Assembly: GCF_964340395.1 (NCBI RefSeq)
Contig: NC_135567.1
Location: 4,582,399 to 4,599,898 of the forward strand
Length of the DNA: 17,500 nt
Source: Glandiceps talaboti
Taxonomy: Eukaryota; Hemichordata; Enteropneusta; Spengelidae
Direction of reading: 5' to 3'
The notes beneath the pieces are model-generated. The model saw nothing but the letters and a program-made list of their open reading frames with translations, did no database searches and was not told the DNA's origin. Numbering within the stretch: position 1 is the first letter of the stretch; each line of letters opens with the position of its first letter. The translations under genes and the position numbers were made by a program. Positions 1 through 7,360 of the stretch are shown here, piece by piece.

Positions 1-224
1 AGTCAATCTAAAGTGGCTAGAGCCCAACGTGGGGCTTGAGAGTCAATCTAAAGTGGCTAGAGCCCAACGTGAGGTTTGAGAGTCAATCTAAGGTGGCTAG
101 AGCCCAATGTGGGGCTTGAGAGTCAATCTAAAGTGGCTAGAGCCCAACGTGGGGCTTGAGAGTCAATCTAAGGTGGCTAGTGTCCAACGTGGGGCTTGAG
201 AGTCAATCTAAGGTGACTAGTGTC
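1..224. repeat. 40-bp minisatellite, truncated by left window edge
   Basis: Five full 40-bp units start at 1, 41, 81, 121 and 161, and a partial sixth starts at 201. The unit begins AGTCAATCTAAAGTGGCTAG and ends near GGGGCTTGAG. The copies differ at a few sites (aaagtgg/aaggtgg, agagccc/agtgtcc, ggggctt/gaggttt), and the right-hand copies are the most diverged before the array decays at about 224. The total copy number is unknown because the array leaves the window. It lies downstream of the last recognised host exon on the gene strand, so it is probably intronic or 3' flanking. Confidence 0.95.
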
Positions 225-436
225 ATTTAAGAAAGTGAGAAATTTCATAGTAAAATTGTATCTTTACAGTTTACCAGTCAATCTGAAGACTGTAATTCTG
301 TTTTGCACTTTTTTGAAATTTAAAGTGAATTCATTCTATATCATCAAGGGAAATGTTATGATTGATGCTTTCAGGACTATACCCTTGTATACTGTTATTG
401 ATATTGATAAGATTGACGAACTATACAAATGACAAA
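225..436. other. AT-rich noncoding stretch with no recognised feature
   Basis: This AT-rich sequence between the 40-bp minisatellite and the dispersed repeat holds a 70-codon plus-strand open frame (220-432). The frame starts inside the decayed minisatellite, resembles no family I know and has no splice or codon-use support. I see nothing else here. Confidence 0.5.
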
Positions 437-620
437 AATTATCTCAATTGTCAGTCCAATCTGCCTGGTAGTTTTGAATTATAGATTTTTTTTTACAAAA
501 GACATATTGATAGCCCCAATTTGCATATCACCGATGGTATCATCACGTCATTAACACTTTCTAAATTAAAACCCCCCAAAACGTCCATGCTATCTTTATC
601 ACTCTAACTGTGATATACAC

Positions 621-623
<3 letters not shown>
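437..623. repeat. Dispersed repeat (copy 1) leading into a CA tract
   Basis: The block contains cagtccaatctgcctggtag followed by ttttgaattatagatttt, then ccaatttgcatatcaccgatgg. Related sequence occurs at 17184-17222 (gtcagcccaatctactcag, then tagttttggaattatag) and 17101-17125 (ctaatttgcataccactcat), with weaker relatives at 17278-17316. Copies at both window ends run into a CA dinucleotide tract, suggesting one interspersed family with a microsatellite tail. The class (SINE, MITE or degenerate satellite) is not clear. Confidence 0.6.

Positions 624-679
<56 letters not shown>
624..679. repeat. (CA)n microsatellite
   Basis: An uninterrupted CA run of 28 dinucleotides ends at CAT, directly downstream of the dispersed repeat block. 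It is probably the tail of that element or an expansion seeded by it. Confidence 0.97.
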
Positions 680-680
<1 letters not shown>

Positions 681-791
681 TTCACCATGCCTATAGTACA
701 CAATCTCAGTTCAGCTTTGATCACAAAAATGACAAATGCAAACAAGAATAATGTGATATAATATATAACAGAAATCAGTTGTTTTCCTCAC

Positions 792-834
792 CTTCCTCTC
801 TGCTGTACATCTTTGACACCATCACGGTCGATTC
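792..834 (-). CDS. ROCO-like gene exon (tail, last one seen)
   Basis: A 43-nt exon lies behind an acceptor with a strong pyrimidine tract (a T run ending in TTATAG) and before the donor GTGAGG. Entered in phase 1 from the previous exon it reads IDRDGVKDVQQRGR and leaves two bases over. It is short and highly charged and resembles no domain I know. The call rests on the good splice sites and the phase match, so it is less certain than the COR exon. The continuation must lie left of 790, but I could not identify a further exon before the 40-bp minisatellite. Confidence 0.55.
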
Positions 835-1285
835 CTATAATAAAAAAAAACGCATGATGATTTATGTTAGCTATCACCAAAACATGAAAACTGGGTAATG
901 TCCAGTAGAAAATTAGAAGCTATTTGGCAGACATGTATATAAACACATTTACTATTTCACTTATGACTACTTGTATAAGTAACATTTTACAAATAATTTG
1001 AACTTAATAATGATTATAAAGACTACAAATCTAAACCTACTCCAAGTATTAAGTTCTATTTTATATCTAACATTGGATTCTTTCCCACACACATATTGAA
1101 AGGTATTTATTTTTGTATCTTGTCTACAGTTTCATTATTATCATGGCGGATTTCAAATTTTAGCATTACCACTCTTTCTAGCCAAACTAAATTATTTTTC
1201 AGTAAACAAATGTCTTCTTCTCTGATGACATCATTGGATATTAATTTGACATCCTAGAAGCCAAGTAAGACACTAATTATCTCAC

Positions 1286-1378
1286 CTTGACCAGCCAATC
1301 CTGATTCTTCGACCACTTCTTCACCAGCCTTTGCTTCAGATAAGTGTAGCTTCTTCATTTGCTTTTCAATATTTCCAC
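1286..1378 (-). CDS. ROCO-like gene exon, 31 codons, symmetric phase 1-1
   Basis: The exon is preceded by CTTTTGACAG and followed by GTGAGATAA. It is 93 nt, so it adds exactly 31 residues without changing the frame. The peptide includes NIEKQMKKLHLSEAKAGEE and ends GLAGQG. It is rich in Lys and Glu and may be helical. I do not recognise a domain. A symmetric exon of this kind can be skipped without disturbing the frame, so alternative splicing is possible but not shown. Confidence 0.62.
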
Positions 1379-1535
1379 CTGTCAAAAGAAGAACATGTGC
1401 ATATGTGATATTATATGTGTTAAACTGTGTTTCGTGATATGGTATGTTCTCTGACAAATATCAACTATGGCTAGCTATTTTTCTCATAGCATTGAAATTC
1501 AAAAGGTAATATAACATCTCTCGCAATGTTCTTAC

Positions 1536-1636
1536 CTTGACAATGTAGACTGGCAGCGGCTTCTTTTCTACCCTTGACGTCACCAGCAAGTGTTATTATT
1601 CCCAATGTCTTGCAATACAGACAATCTCGTTTGGCA
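1536..1636 (-). CDS. ROCO-like gene exon (tail)
   Basis: A 101-nt exon lies between an acceptor ending ATATGTAG and the donor GTAAGAAC. Its first base completes a Ser codon begun in the upstream exon. It then reads AKRDCLYCKTLGIITLAGD and on to SLHCQ, leaving one base that makes Gly with the next exon. Three cysteines (CLYC and HC) are notable but do not form a zinc motif I know. The function is unknown. It continues the COR-containing chain and is supported by the phase match at both ends. Confidence 0.62.
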
Positions 1637-1799
1637 CTACATATAGAATCAAATTAAATTATCAACACTTTACTAAATTAAGACGGAAAGTAAACTAAAA
1701 CTGGTGTTAAAAACATGCCTGCAGTCTAGTAACTTATATAAGCAATAATCTTGTTTTTTCGTAAAAGTAGTAGTTTGGATCGAGGAGGAAACTAATATC

Positions 1800-2122
1800 A
1801 GACTAACTGTGAGTGTATGACGCAATGAAATGTCAATGTTATTATCAGTCTAACTGTGAGTGTATGAAACAATACAATTTCAATACTATTATAAATCAAA
1901 CTGTAAGTGTATGACGCAATGAAATTTCAATGTTATTATAAATCAAACTGTGAGTGTATGACACAATGAAATTTCAATGTTATTATAAATCAAACTGTGA
2001 GTGTATGACACAATGAAATTTCAATACTATTATAATTCTAACTGTGAGTGTATGAAACAATACAATTTCAATACTATTATAAATCTAACTGTGAGTGTAT
2101 GACACAATGAAATTTCAATGCT
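1800..2122. repeat. 47-bp minisatellite, about 7 units, two subtypes
   Basis: The motif CTAACTGTGAGTGTATGA or a variant recurs at 1803, 1850, 1897, 1944, 1991, 2038 and 2085, an exact 47-bp spacing. Two versions of the second half exist: one reads gacacaatgaaatttcaatg and the other gaaacaatacaatttcaata. Unit 5 (1991) carries the first version at its start and the second at its end. The array lies in the intron between exons 2442 and 1636. Confidence 0.93.
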
Positions 2123-2441
2123 GGGACTTGACATGAGTATAACATAGTGGGTTAATTCAAGGAGAAAAATCCAAGAGTTGCTAAAATACGTTTAAAGAGT
2201 TTGGTAAATATTGGACCTGTCTCCTTGAACTAAATCCTTATGTAAAAGCAGATTTGTGAAATCACATGACAGATGGTGATATTTTATGAGTCCATGAATT
2301 AGACTACAGAAATTGTTATTAAAAATTAATTGATTCTAGCAATAGTCATGGCAAAATAGTGAGTTATGGTAATACACTATTTAGACAATAAGCAAAGTGA
2401 AACGAAGTATACATCTGAATTATTATAAGGCCTATACCCAC
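2123..2441. other. Intron sequence, nothing recognised
   Basis: AT-rich sequence between the 47-bp minisatellite and the exon at 2442-2478. I see no exon, repeat family or RNA gene. A 69-codon minus-strand open frame that begins at 2573 covers the small exon and the intron on both sides of it, and it is not a separate gene. Confidence 0.5.
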
Positions 2442-2478
2442 CTTATGTCCTGTCCAACTTGAGCCAGATGACTGAAAT
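2442..2478 (-). CDS. ROCO-like gene microexon (37 nt)
   Basis: A 37-nt exon lies between an acceptor ending AAAATCTGCAG and the donor GTGGGTATAG. Entered with one base (G) from the COR exon it reads DFSHLAQVGQDI and leaves two bases that form Ser with the next exon. It is supported by the phase at both ends and by standard splice signals. The size is small and the acceptor has another AG five bases further in, so the exact 5' edge could shift. It joins the COR domain to the charged tail. Confidence 0.6.
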
Positions 2479-2631
2479 CTGCAGATTTTGAAAATAAAAA
2501 AAAAGCACAATATTTTATAAACATGTAGTTGTTTTATTAATTTGTATAATATGATATCTGAGTGTACGAACATAAAATTATTCCAGGGATAATGGAATAT
2601 AACTTATTATGTACAAACTTATATTTCTTAC

Positions 2632-3451
2632 CATGGGGTAGTAAGCTTCTAGCATCTTCCTGCCTGTTCTTTTTTGCATCAAATACCCTCTTATTCATCT
2701 TAGCTTTCTCTAGTACATCCTCATTTGCGTAGTATCCTACTTCTTCAGGTATGTCGTGTTTTCGCAGTGATCGTGCACTTAGAACGAACTCGTCAACATT
2801 GGTTCCTGGACATGAATCGAACAGTACATTTGTGACTTCTTTTGAGACGTATCCAAGCACTCTCTCACAATCACTGATTTCATTACTATATTCAGCTCTA
2901 ACACAAATGTGGATAGCTCTTCTGTCGTCCGTCTTGTAGACCAACGCTTCAATGACATCACTTAATTTTATCTCGCTTATCCATAGATCATTTGGTCGAC
3001 ATTTTTGTTCAGTGAACAGCTTGTGAAGACGGGCTTGTAATCGTGGGAAGAAACCTGCACTAAAGCTATCTGTTTCATCATGACATTGGATTCTTTTACC
3101 ATAGTACCACTCTGTGTCACACTTGCTCCACTGATCAGGAGGCATACTGTGATCAAGAAGACCTGGGATGATGAACTTGGCCTCAGAACTCTCATCGTCA
3201 GATGGATATTTTGCAATGAGCTCAAACTCTTCAAGGAGATGAATGAGTGGATCGATTTTAGCATCCTTTCCAAGGACATCTTGGATATCTTGTTTGGTGC
3301 ATACTCCTGTTTCTGATCGAGGTAGCCTTTTTGCATATTTGGTGAATATTTCAGTAGCCAGCATTGGACCAAATACTCTGTTACATAACCACTGTGGATC
3401 TAATACAACGATATCTTCATTGCCGTTCGTTTTGATTTTGATGTATATTAC
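2632..3451 (-). CDS. ROCO-like gene, main COR-domain exon (273 codons)
   Basis: This is the largest exon. The acceptor is TTTTGCAG at 3453-3452 and the donor GTAAGAAATAT starts at 2631. An open frame also continues into both introns, but the splice sites define the exon. It opens VIYIKIKTNGNEDIVVLDPQ and continues WLCNRVFGPML, the typical start of the COR winged-helix part in ROCO proteins. It then passes through a CTKQDIQDVLG and LIHLLEEFELIAKYP segment and KFIIPGLL. The second COR half is marked by SAGFFPRLQARLHKLF. The end, with LFDSCPGTNVDEFVLSARSL and DIPEEVGYY, recalls DAPK1-type ROCO proteins. In the family COR mediates dimerisation and coupling to Roc. No stops or frameshifts are seen. 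This is the most secure coding call in the window. Confidence 0.88.
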
Positions 3452-3704
3452 CTGCAAAATTGAGTTATAAACTTGTATAAGTGATCGATTATGAATAGTA
3501 AACAAGACAAAATGTGTACTATACATAATAATTATCATACCCAATCACTTTAAACTGCATTATTGAGTCTTTGTCGTTGTTGAGTTTTCATTCATAGGTC
3601 ATAGATCACATAGATTACATTAGTGTTGTAAATAATTCACCCATGCACTTGATGCTAACTATGATGGCACTGTTAGCCATCTATTACCCATTGTTACCAA
3701 AGGG

Positions 3705-3760
3705 GCTATTATGCAGCAACTGTTTCCCAAAGCTGAAGGAAACAATTGCTACATAATAGC
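3705..3760. repeat. Short inverted repeat (23-bp arms, 10-nt loop)
   Basis: The left arm 3705-3727 (gctattatgcagcaactgtt plus tcc) and the right arm 3738-3760 are inverted complements with two mismatches, around the loop caaagctgaa. It could be a MITE remnant or simply a hairpin. The overall length, 56 nt, is short for a microRNA precursor. Confidence 0.8.
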
Positions 3761-3977
3761 ATGAAGTGTAATACTTCAAGACTGTAAGATAATTTTGTCA
3801 ACTTATCAAACATGCATTTTGAAAAATTATACTGAAATCTAACAAACAGATTAATGATTATAAGAATTCCGATGGTATTGGTTGACAAGATAAACAGACT
3901 GTCTGCATTATGTCATTTGACATCAGAAAGCTTTTCATATGCTATTAGTTATGTTTGAATTATGTACAGAATAAAGT

Positions 3978-4365
3978 TTAATTTGAAATGTGCATTTTGA
4001 AGACATAACATAATTACTGAAAAAAATCATTGATTATGCAAATAGTCATTAAAACTAAGTGTTGCATCAATAAGCTTTATGAGACACGTGCACCCTGTTA
4101 TCACAGATATGTATACGAAATCATACACAACTAGACACTCGCACTCTTCATATATAGCCTAATTACTGGAAATCACTCATTAAGCAAATATCTCATTAAA
4201 ACCAAAAGGTACAGCAACGAGCTTTTTAGGGCATGTGCCATTTGTTTTGTTTCAAGTAGGTACCAACCTGTATTGAACTTGAAATGTGCATTCTTAAGAT
4301 ATAGCCTAATTACCAAAAACATCAATTATGCAAATAGCTCACTAATATTCGTGGAATGTTCTCCA
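3978..4365. repeat. Three degenerate copies of an AT-rich interspersed repeat
   Basis: Copies spaced about 150 bp apart share the order gaaatgtgcatt, then a cctaattac-like block, then ttatgcaaatagtcattaaa, then a caacgagcttt-like block. They start near 3983, 4130 and 4278. The third copy is cut short. The similarity is moderate, so the boundaries are approximate. Confidence 0.6.
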
Positions 4366-4452
4366 ATACCTAACCAGTTCTTGTCGTAACCCAAAATAAT
4401 ATGTGCTCCAAATTCCGTTTGAAATGAGCCAGCCGTTGTTTAAGGAGACAAT

Positions 4453-4496
<44 letters not shown>

Positions 4497-4500
4497 AACA
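4453..4500. repeat. (CAGA)n microsatellite
   Basis: About nine CAGA tetranucleotides are followed by diverged CAAA/CAGA units. Reading the minus strand gives a Cys-Leu-Ser-Val repeat open frame that is an artefact of the repeat. Confidence 0.95.
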
Positions 4501-4690
4501 CAGACCATTCATCCCTAAGTTATAACATTCCCTTAGGGAAGGTAAAGATGAAACTAAATTTGGACAGTTGAGGAGCCTTCCGTAATTACAATACAAGGAA
4601 GGGTAACCTTTTACAAATGGGGAATGGTCATATTTTAGATGGTGTATTTAGAGGAGGGTCACATTTGACTTTCACTCATTGCTTTGTCTA

Positions 4691-4871
4691 AATTGTAATT
4701 TCTACTGAAATGAATTTCTGTATAAGACTAATACCCACCTTTTAGCTTACTTTTGGGTGTCCCTCTGCTTCCCCTTGTGTATTGCCAAATATAAATTAAT
4801 GCCTCCGGCACCCTGTGGCCTGTCCTCCTAGTGGTCACATGACCTTGACTAGCCAATCCACAGTATTCCTT
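4691..4871 (-). repeat. DIRS 3' inverted terminal repeat with terminal extension
   Basis: Bases 4730-4871 pair with 9850-9991 in inverted orientation. The outermost 39 bases (4691-4729) are not shared with the other terminus but pair perfectly with the ICR. A longer 3' terminal repeat carrying a private extension is normal for DIRS elements. All the mismatches between the two terminal repeats lie in the inner part (4759-4871). Confidence 0.9.
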
Positions 4872-4936
4872 AGTCCTAAACATAACAGATGGTTACAAGG
4901 ACTGGAGACTGTGGGGAGGAGGGTGGGAGCATAAAC
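4872..4936. other. DIRS spacer between 3' terminal repeat and ICR
   Basis: A 65-bp purine-rich segment (including gtggggaggagggtgggag) has no match elsewhere in the window. Confidence 0.6.
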
Positions 4937-5025
4937 GGTGGGTATTAGTCTTATACAGAAATTCATTTCAGTAGAAATTACAATTCTGTACAGACAAATA
5001 CCCACCTTTTAGCTTACTTTTGGGT
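4937..5025 (-). repeat. DIRS internal complementary region (circle-junction template)
   Basis: Bases 4937-4985 are a perfect inverted copy of 4691-4739 (49 of 49). Bases 4982-5025 are a perfect inverted copy of 9963-10006 (44 of 44), and they equal the first 44 bases of the element on the coding strand. The two halves overlap in AATT, so the ICR spells the joined 3' and 5' ends of the element. In the DIRS replication model such a region lets the cDNA ends be completed and circularised. It begins 18 bases beyond the recombinase stop. Confidence 0.93.
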
Positions 5026-5043
5026 AATCCAAGAATACGACAC

Positions 5044-6100
5044 CTAGTTGGTGGAGGGAGTCTCCACACTGAAAGGCATAGCAACATTTTGAGCCGAACT
5101 GATAGGACCTAGAGCAGACATCCTGACTGCCTCTTGGGCCATGTCCTGCAAGTAAAAGCTAATGAATGAGTTCTGAGAGTGCCAGGTTCCTGCCTCAAGG
5201 ACTGACTTAATGGATACGCCAGACCAGAGTGCCCAGGAAGTAGCCACTGCACGAACTTCATGAGCAGTAACTTTAGAAAGTTCCTGTGTATCAGCTGTGG
5301 AAGAACTGTATGCTACTTTAATAGTATTAACTATCCACTTAGAAATGTTGGCCGTTGCACAATCCAATTTGTCCGATTTCCAAGGGATGAACAGGCGGGT
5401 ACGATCGCCCCTAATGTCCTTAGTGCGATTACAATACCACTTGAGAGCTCTGACTGGACATAAATCCTTTATGATAATGGGAGAAGCCACAGAACCTAAA
5501 ACCTGATTTTTAGCAATGCACTTAGGTGAGTCCGAAGTACAACTTGGTGCTGTAACCACTGGATTCGACCCTGTCTAATATCTAGTGTGGATCTCACTTC
5601 TACGACTGCCTGACGCAAGAGCTAGTAGGAACGTCGTTTTGAATGTGAAGAGGTTCAAAAGGGGGAGATTGTAATGCGTTTAGTACTAGAGACACACTCC
5701 ACTGGGGAGCTGAAATGGGCCGAGGTGGTCTCTTAATGTGGAAGTTCTTTATCAAACTAGATAAGATCTTATTTTGTCCAAAGTCCTGGCCCCCAACACT
5801 CCTAATGGTACTACAAATAGCTGAGCAGTATACCATTATGGTTTGGACAGCTAATTTCTGTACATCAAACAGTTCAAACAGAAAGGCAGTTAACTGTTGT
5901 GTAGTAACTTGGAGTGGATCAATCGATCGTTGATTACACCAACTAGAGAATCTCTTCCACTTTTCCCCGTAAGTGGCAAGGGTACTCGCACGCTGGGGTC
6001 TTGAGATGACCACAGCAGTCTTGTGAGAAAAGCCCTTTGCAATGAGAGATCGTTTGACAATCTGAATGGATGTAGATGGAATGTCTCTGGATGTGGGTGA
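5044..6100 (-). pseudogene. DIRS tyrosine recombinase (YR), frameshifted
   Basis: This enzyme would integrate and excise the element by tyrosine recombination in the nucleus. The N-terminal core-binding part reads PQRASTLATYGEKWKRFSSW (about 5998-5939) and continues through PPRPISAPQWSVS. The catalytic Arg lies in LLALASGSRRSEIH (codon 5602-5604), in a different frame from the preceding part. The HxxR motif is TAHEVRAVATSW (His codon 5260-5262), followed by GTWHSQNSF and the nucleophile in FISFYLQD (Tyr codon 5152-5154). So R, H, R, W/H and Y can all be found, but not in one frame. One frameshift separates the core-binding part from the catalytic Arg, and a TAG near 5570 separates that Arg from the HxxR-Y part. 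The recombinase stop is at 5044, beside the ICR. Homology is certain; the gene is inactive. Confidence 0.9.
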
Positions 6101-7262
6101 AGGATGTTCCATCCCTGTGACAACAGATCCTCCCTCTGGGGCAGTTTGCATGGGAGATCTATTAGGAGAGACCGTAACACTGGAAACCACGAGTGGTTCG
6201 GCCACAATGGTGCAACTAGAGATAGTACACACTTTTCCTCTTGAATATTTCTGAGGACTAGTGGTAGTAGGGGTAGAGGTGGGAAGGTGTAGGCCTCCAA
6301 CCCCTCCCAACTGAAAGACCACTGCCATTGCTCTGAGATCTGGTAATGGAGATACAAAAAGAGGCAGTTTGCGATTGAGAAATGTCGCAAACAGGTCAAC
6401 TACAGGCTTGTTCCACCTGATGAAGATTTGATTGGCTACATTCTGTGGAATCTCCCATTCCGTGGGGCGAACTTGGATGCAGCGCGAGAGTGCATCTGCA
6501 ATCCCGTTGCACTTCCCCGGAAGGTGCCACGCCCTTAGTGTTATCTTCCTGTCTTTACACCAGAACATTAGGTCCCAGGTGAGATAACATAGGGTCGGTG
6601 ACCTGGTCCCCCCCCCCCCATTTTGTTGATGTTAGCCACCACTGTTGTGTTGTTGGTATTGACTAGCACACAGCGGTGTGACACCAGGTGTTCGACCTGG
6701 CAAAGAGCTAGAACAACTGCCTGCATTTCCAACCAGTTGATATGATGGAGGCTGGATGGTAGATCCCAAGTACCTGAGGTCCAGTGGTGGTCCAGATGGG
6801 CTCCCCATCCCACCTTGGATGCATCGGTAAAAAGGAAAATATCTGTTTTTGAACTCGACAATTGTTTTCCTTCCAACATTGCCTCTTTGTCCAACCACCA
6901 TCGTAGGTGCGGAAAAAGGGGTGGTAGGATGGGAACCATAGACTCTGCTGATTGGATACTGGGGCGCCAGTGAGCCAACATGTAGAGCTGAATTGGTCAC
7001 ATTCTGAGGCGTGCCCATGGTGAAATGTCGATGATGGAATTCATCAAACCCAACAGGGACAGAAATAGTTTGGCTTGTATGCAGGTTTGTTTTGCTACAA
7101 GTCTTACCAGTACTACAATCTTGTCTTCTCGCTCTTGCGGTGGACAGACTATTCCCTGTTTGGTCATAAAACGCATCCCGATAAAAATCATCGATTGCAG
7201 CAAGAACAGTGATTTTCTGTTCCTCCATGCCCCACAGGATGTCGTCAGTTAATTTAAGCAAG
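6100..7262 (-). pseudogene. DIRS RT remnant, RNase H and connection segment, frameshifted
   Basis: In coding order the visible parts are as follows. The RT connection segment is FIGMRFMTKQGIVCPPQERE, continuing to LSLLGLMNSIIDISPW (7187-6997). LAHWRP and RNase H follow (6981-6568), with FLFTDASKVGWGAHL (first Asp), NWLEMQAVVLAL (Glu) and VLVNTNNTTVV, where family members have TDN: the third acidic residue is Asn (codon 6652-6654). Next come ITLRAWHLPGKCNGIADALS (6544-6485) and VDLFATFLNRKLPLFVSPLP. The frame then shifts near 6340 to SFSWEGLEAYTFPP. The RT palm with its YxDD motif is absent. Further breaks lie near 6990 and at a 12-base C run (6608-6619). In a working element this protein copies the RNA to cDNA and removes the RNA. 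Confidence 0.88.
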
Positions 7263-7267
7263 GCGGT
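7190..7267 (-). other. Non-LTR (LINE) RT fragment inside the DIRS RT gene
   Basis: The minus-strand frame runs GRISLYAKHWECITSDEWIL (DIRS RT start, about 7331-7272) directly into TALLKLTDDILWGMEEQK and then ITVLAAID. This second part matches the well-known segment of CR1/Jockey-type non-LTR RTs that precedes their catalytic LSAAFDT motif, and it is not a DIRS sequence. After it the reading returns to DIRS (FIGMRF) in the next frame. The segment of about 78 bp therefore occupies the place of the whole missing RT palm. The borders are judged from protein motifs and could be off by several bases. Confidence 0.72.
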
Positions 7268-7360
7268 AGACAAAATCCATTCGTCTGACGTAATGCATTC
7301 CCAATGTTTTGCATATAAACTTATACGCCCCCCTCCCCACTGGACCGATGTCTGTGGGGT
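7263..7360 (-). pseudogene. DIRS RT N-terminal stub
   Basis: A short minus-strand frame after a TGA reads VQWGGGRISLYAKHWECITS. This is the GGR...F..W..IT.D.W motif that opens the RT domain of DIRS elements. It is only about 30 codons and then joins the LINE-like segment. It overlaps in another frame with the end of the gag-related sequence. Confidence 0.7.

Larger units (their letters stand above)
3452..4690. other. Intron segment left of the DIRS element
   Basis: AT-rich intron with no exon that I can see. It holds a hairpin (3705-3760), three degenerate interspersed copies (3978-4365) and a CAGA run (4453-4500). Near 4505-4535 the short inverted pair ccctaag/cttaggg is visible. The sequence near 4570-4590 (gaggagccttccgtaattac) resembles the reverse complement of 11077-11100 on the other side of the DIRS element. 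Confidence 0.6.

Noticed and set aside
220-432. 70-codon plus-strand open frame
   Set aside because: It starts in the decaying 40-bp repeat and has no similarity or splice context. An AT-rich chance frame is more likely.
2751-3470. Plus-strand and second-frame minus open frames over the COR exon
   Set aside because: The minus frame with the COR motifs and matching splice phases explains the region. The others are out-of-frame readings.
4342-4596. Minus-strand open frame with a Cys-Leu-Ser-Val repeat
   Set aside because: The repeat peptide is a direct translation of the CAGA microsatellite. The flanks have no protein similarity and no splice support.
5260-5506. Plus-strand open frames within the DIRS element (also near 5715, 6066, 7025, 7209 and 7418)
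   Set aside because: They are antisense shadows of the minus-strand recombinase, RNase H and gag sequences and resemble no family.
5044-5559. Bacterial integron or phage integrase, implying contamination
   Set aside because: The recombinase is flanked by DIRS RNase H, gag, an ICR and inverted terminal repeats, all in a eukaryotic intron.
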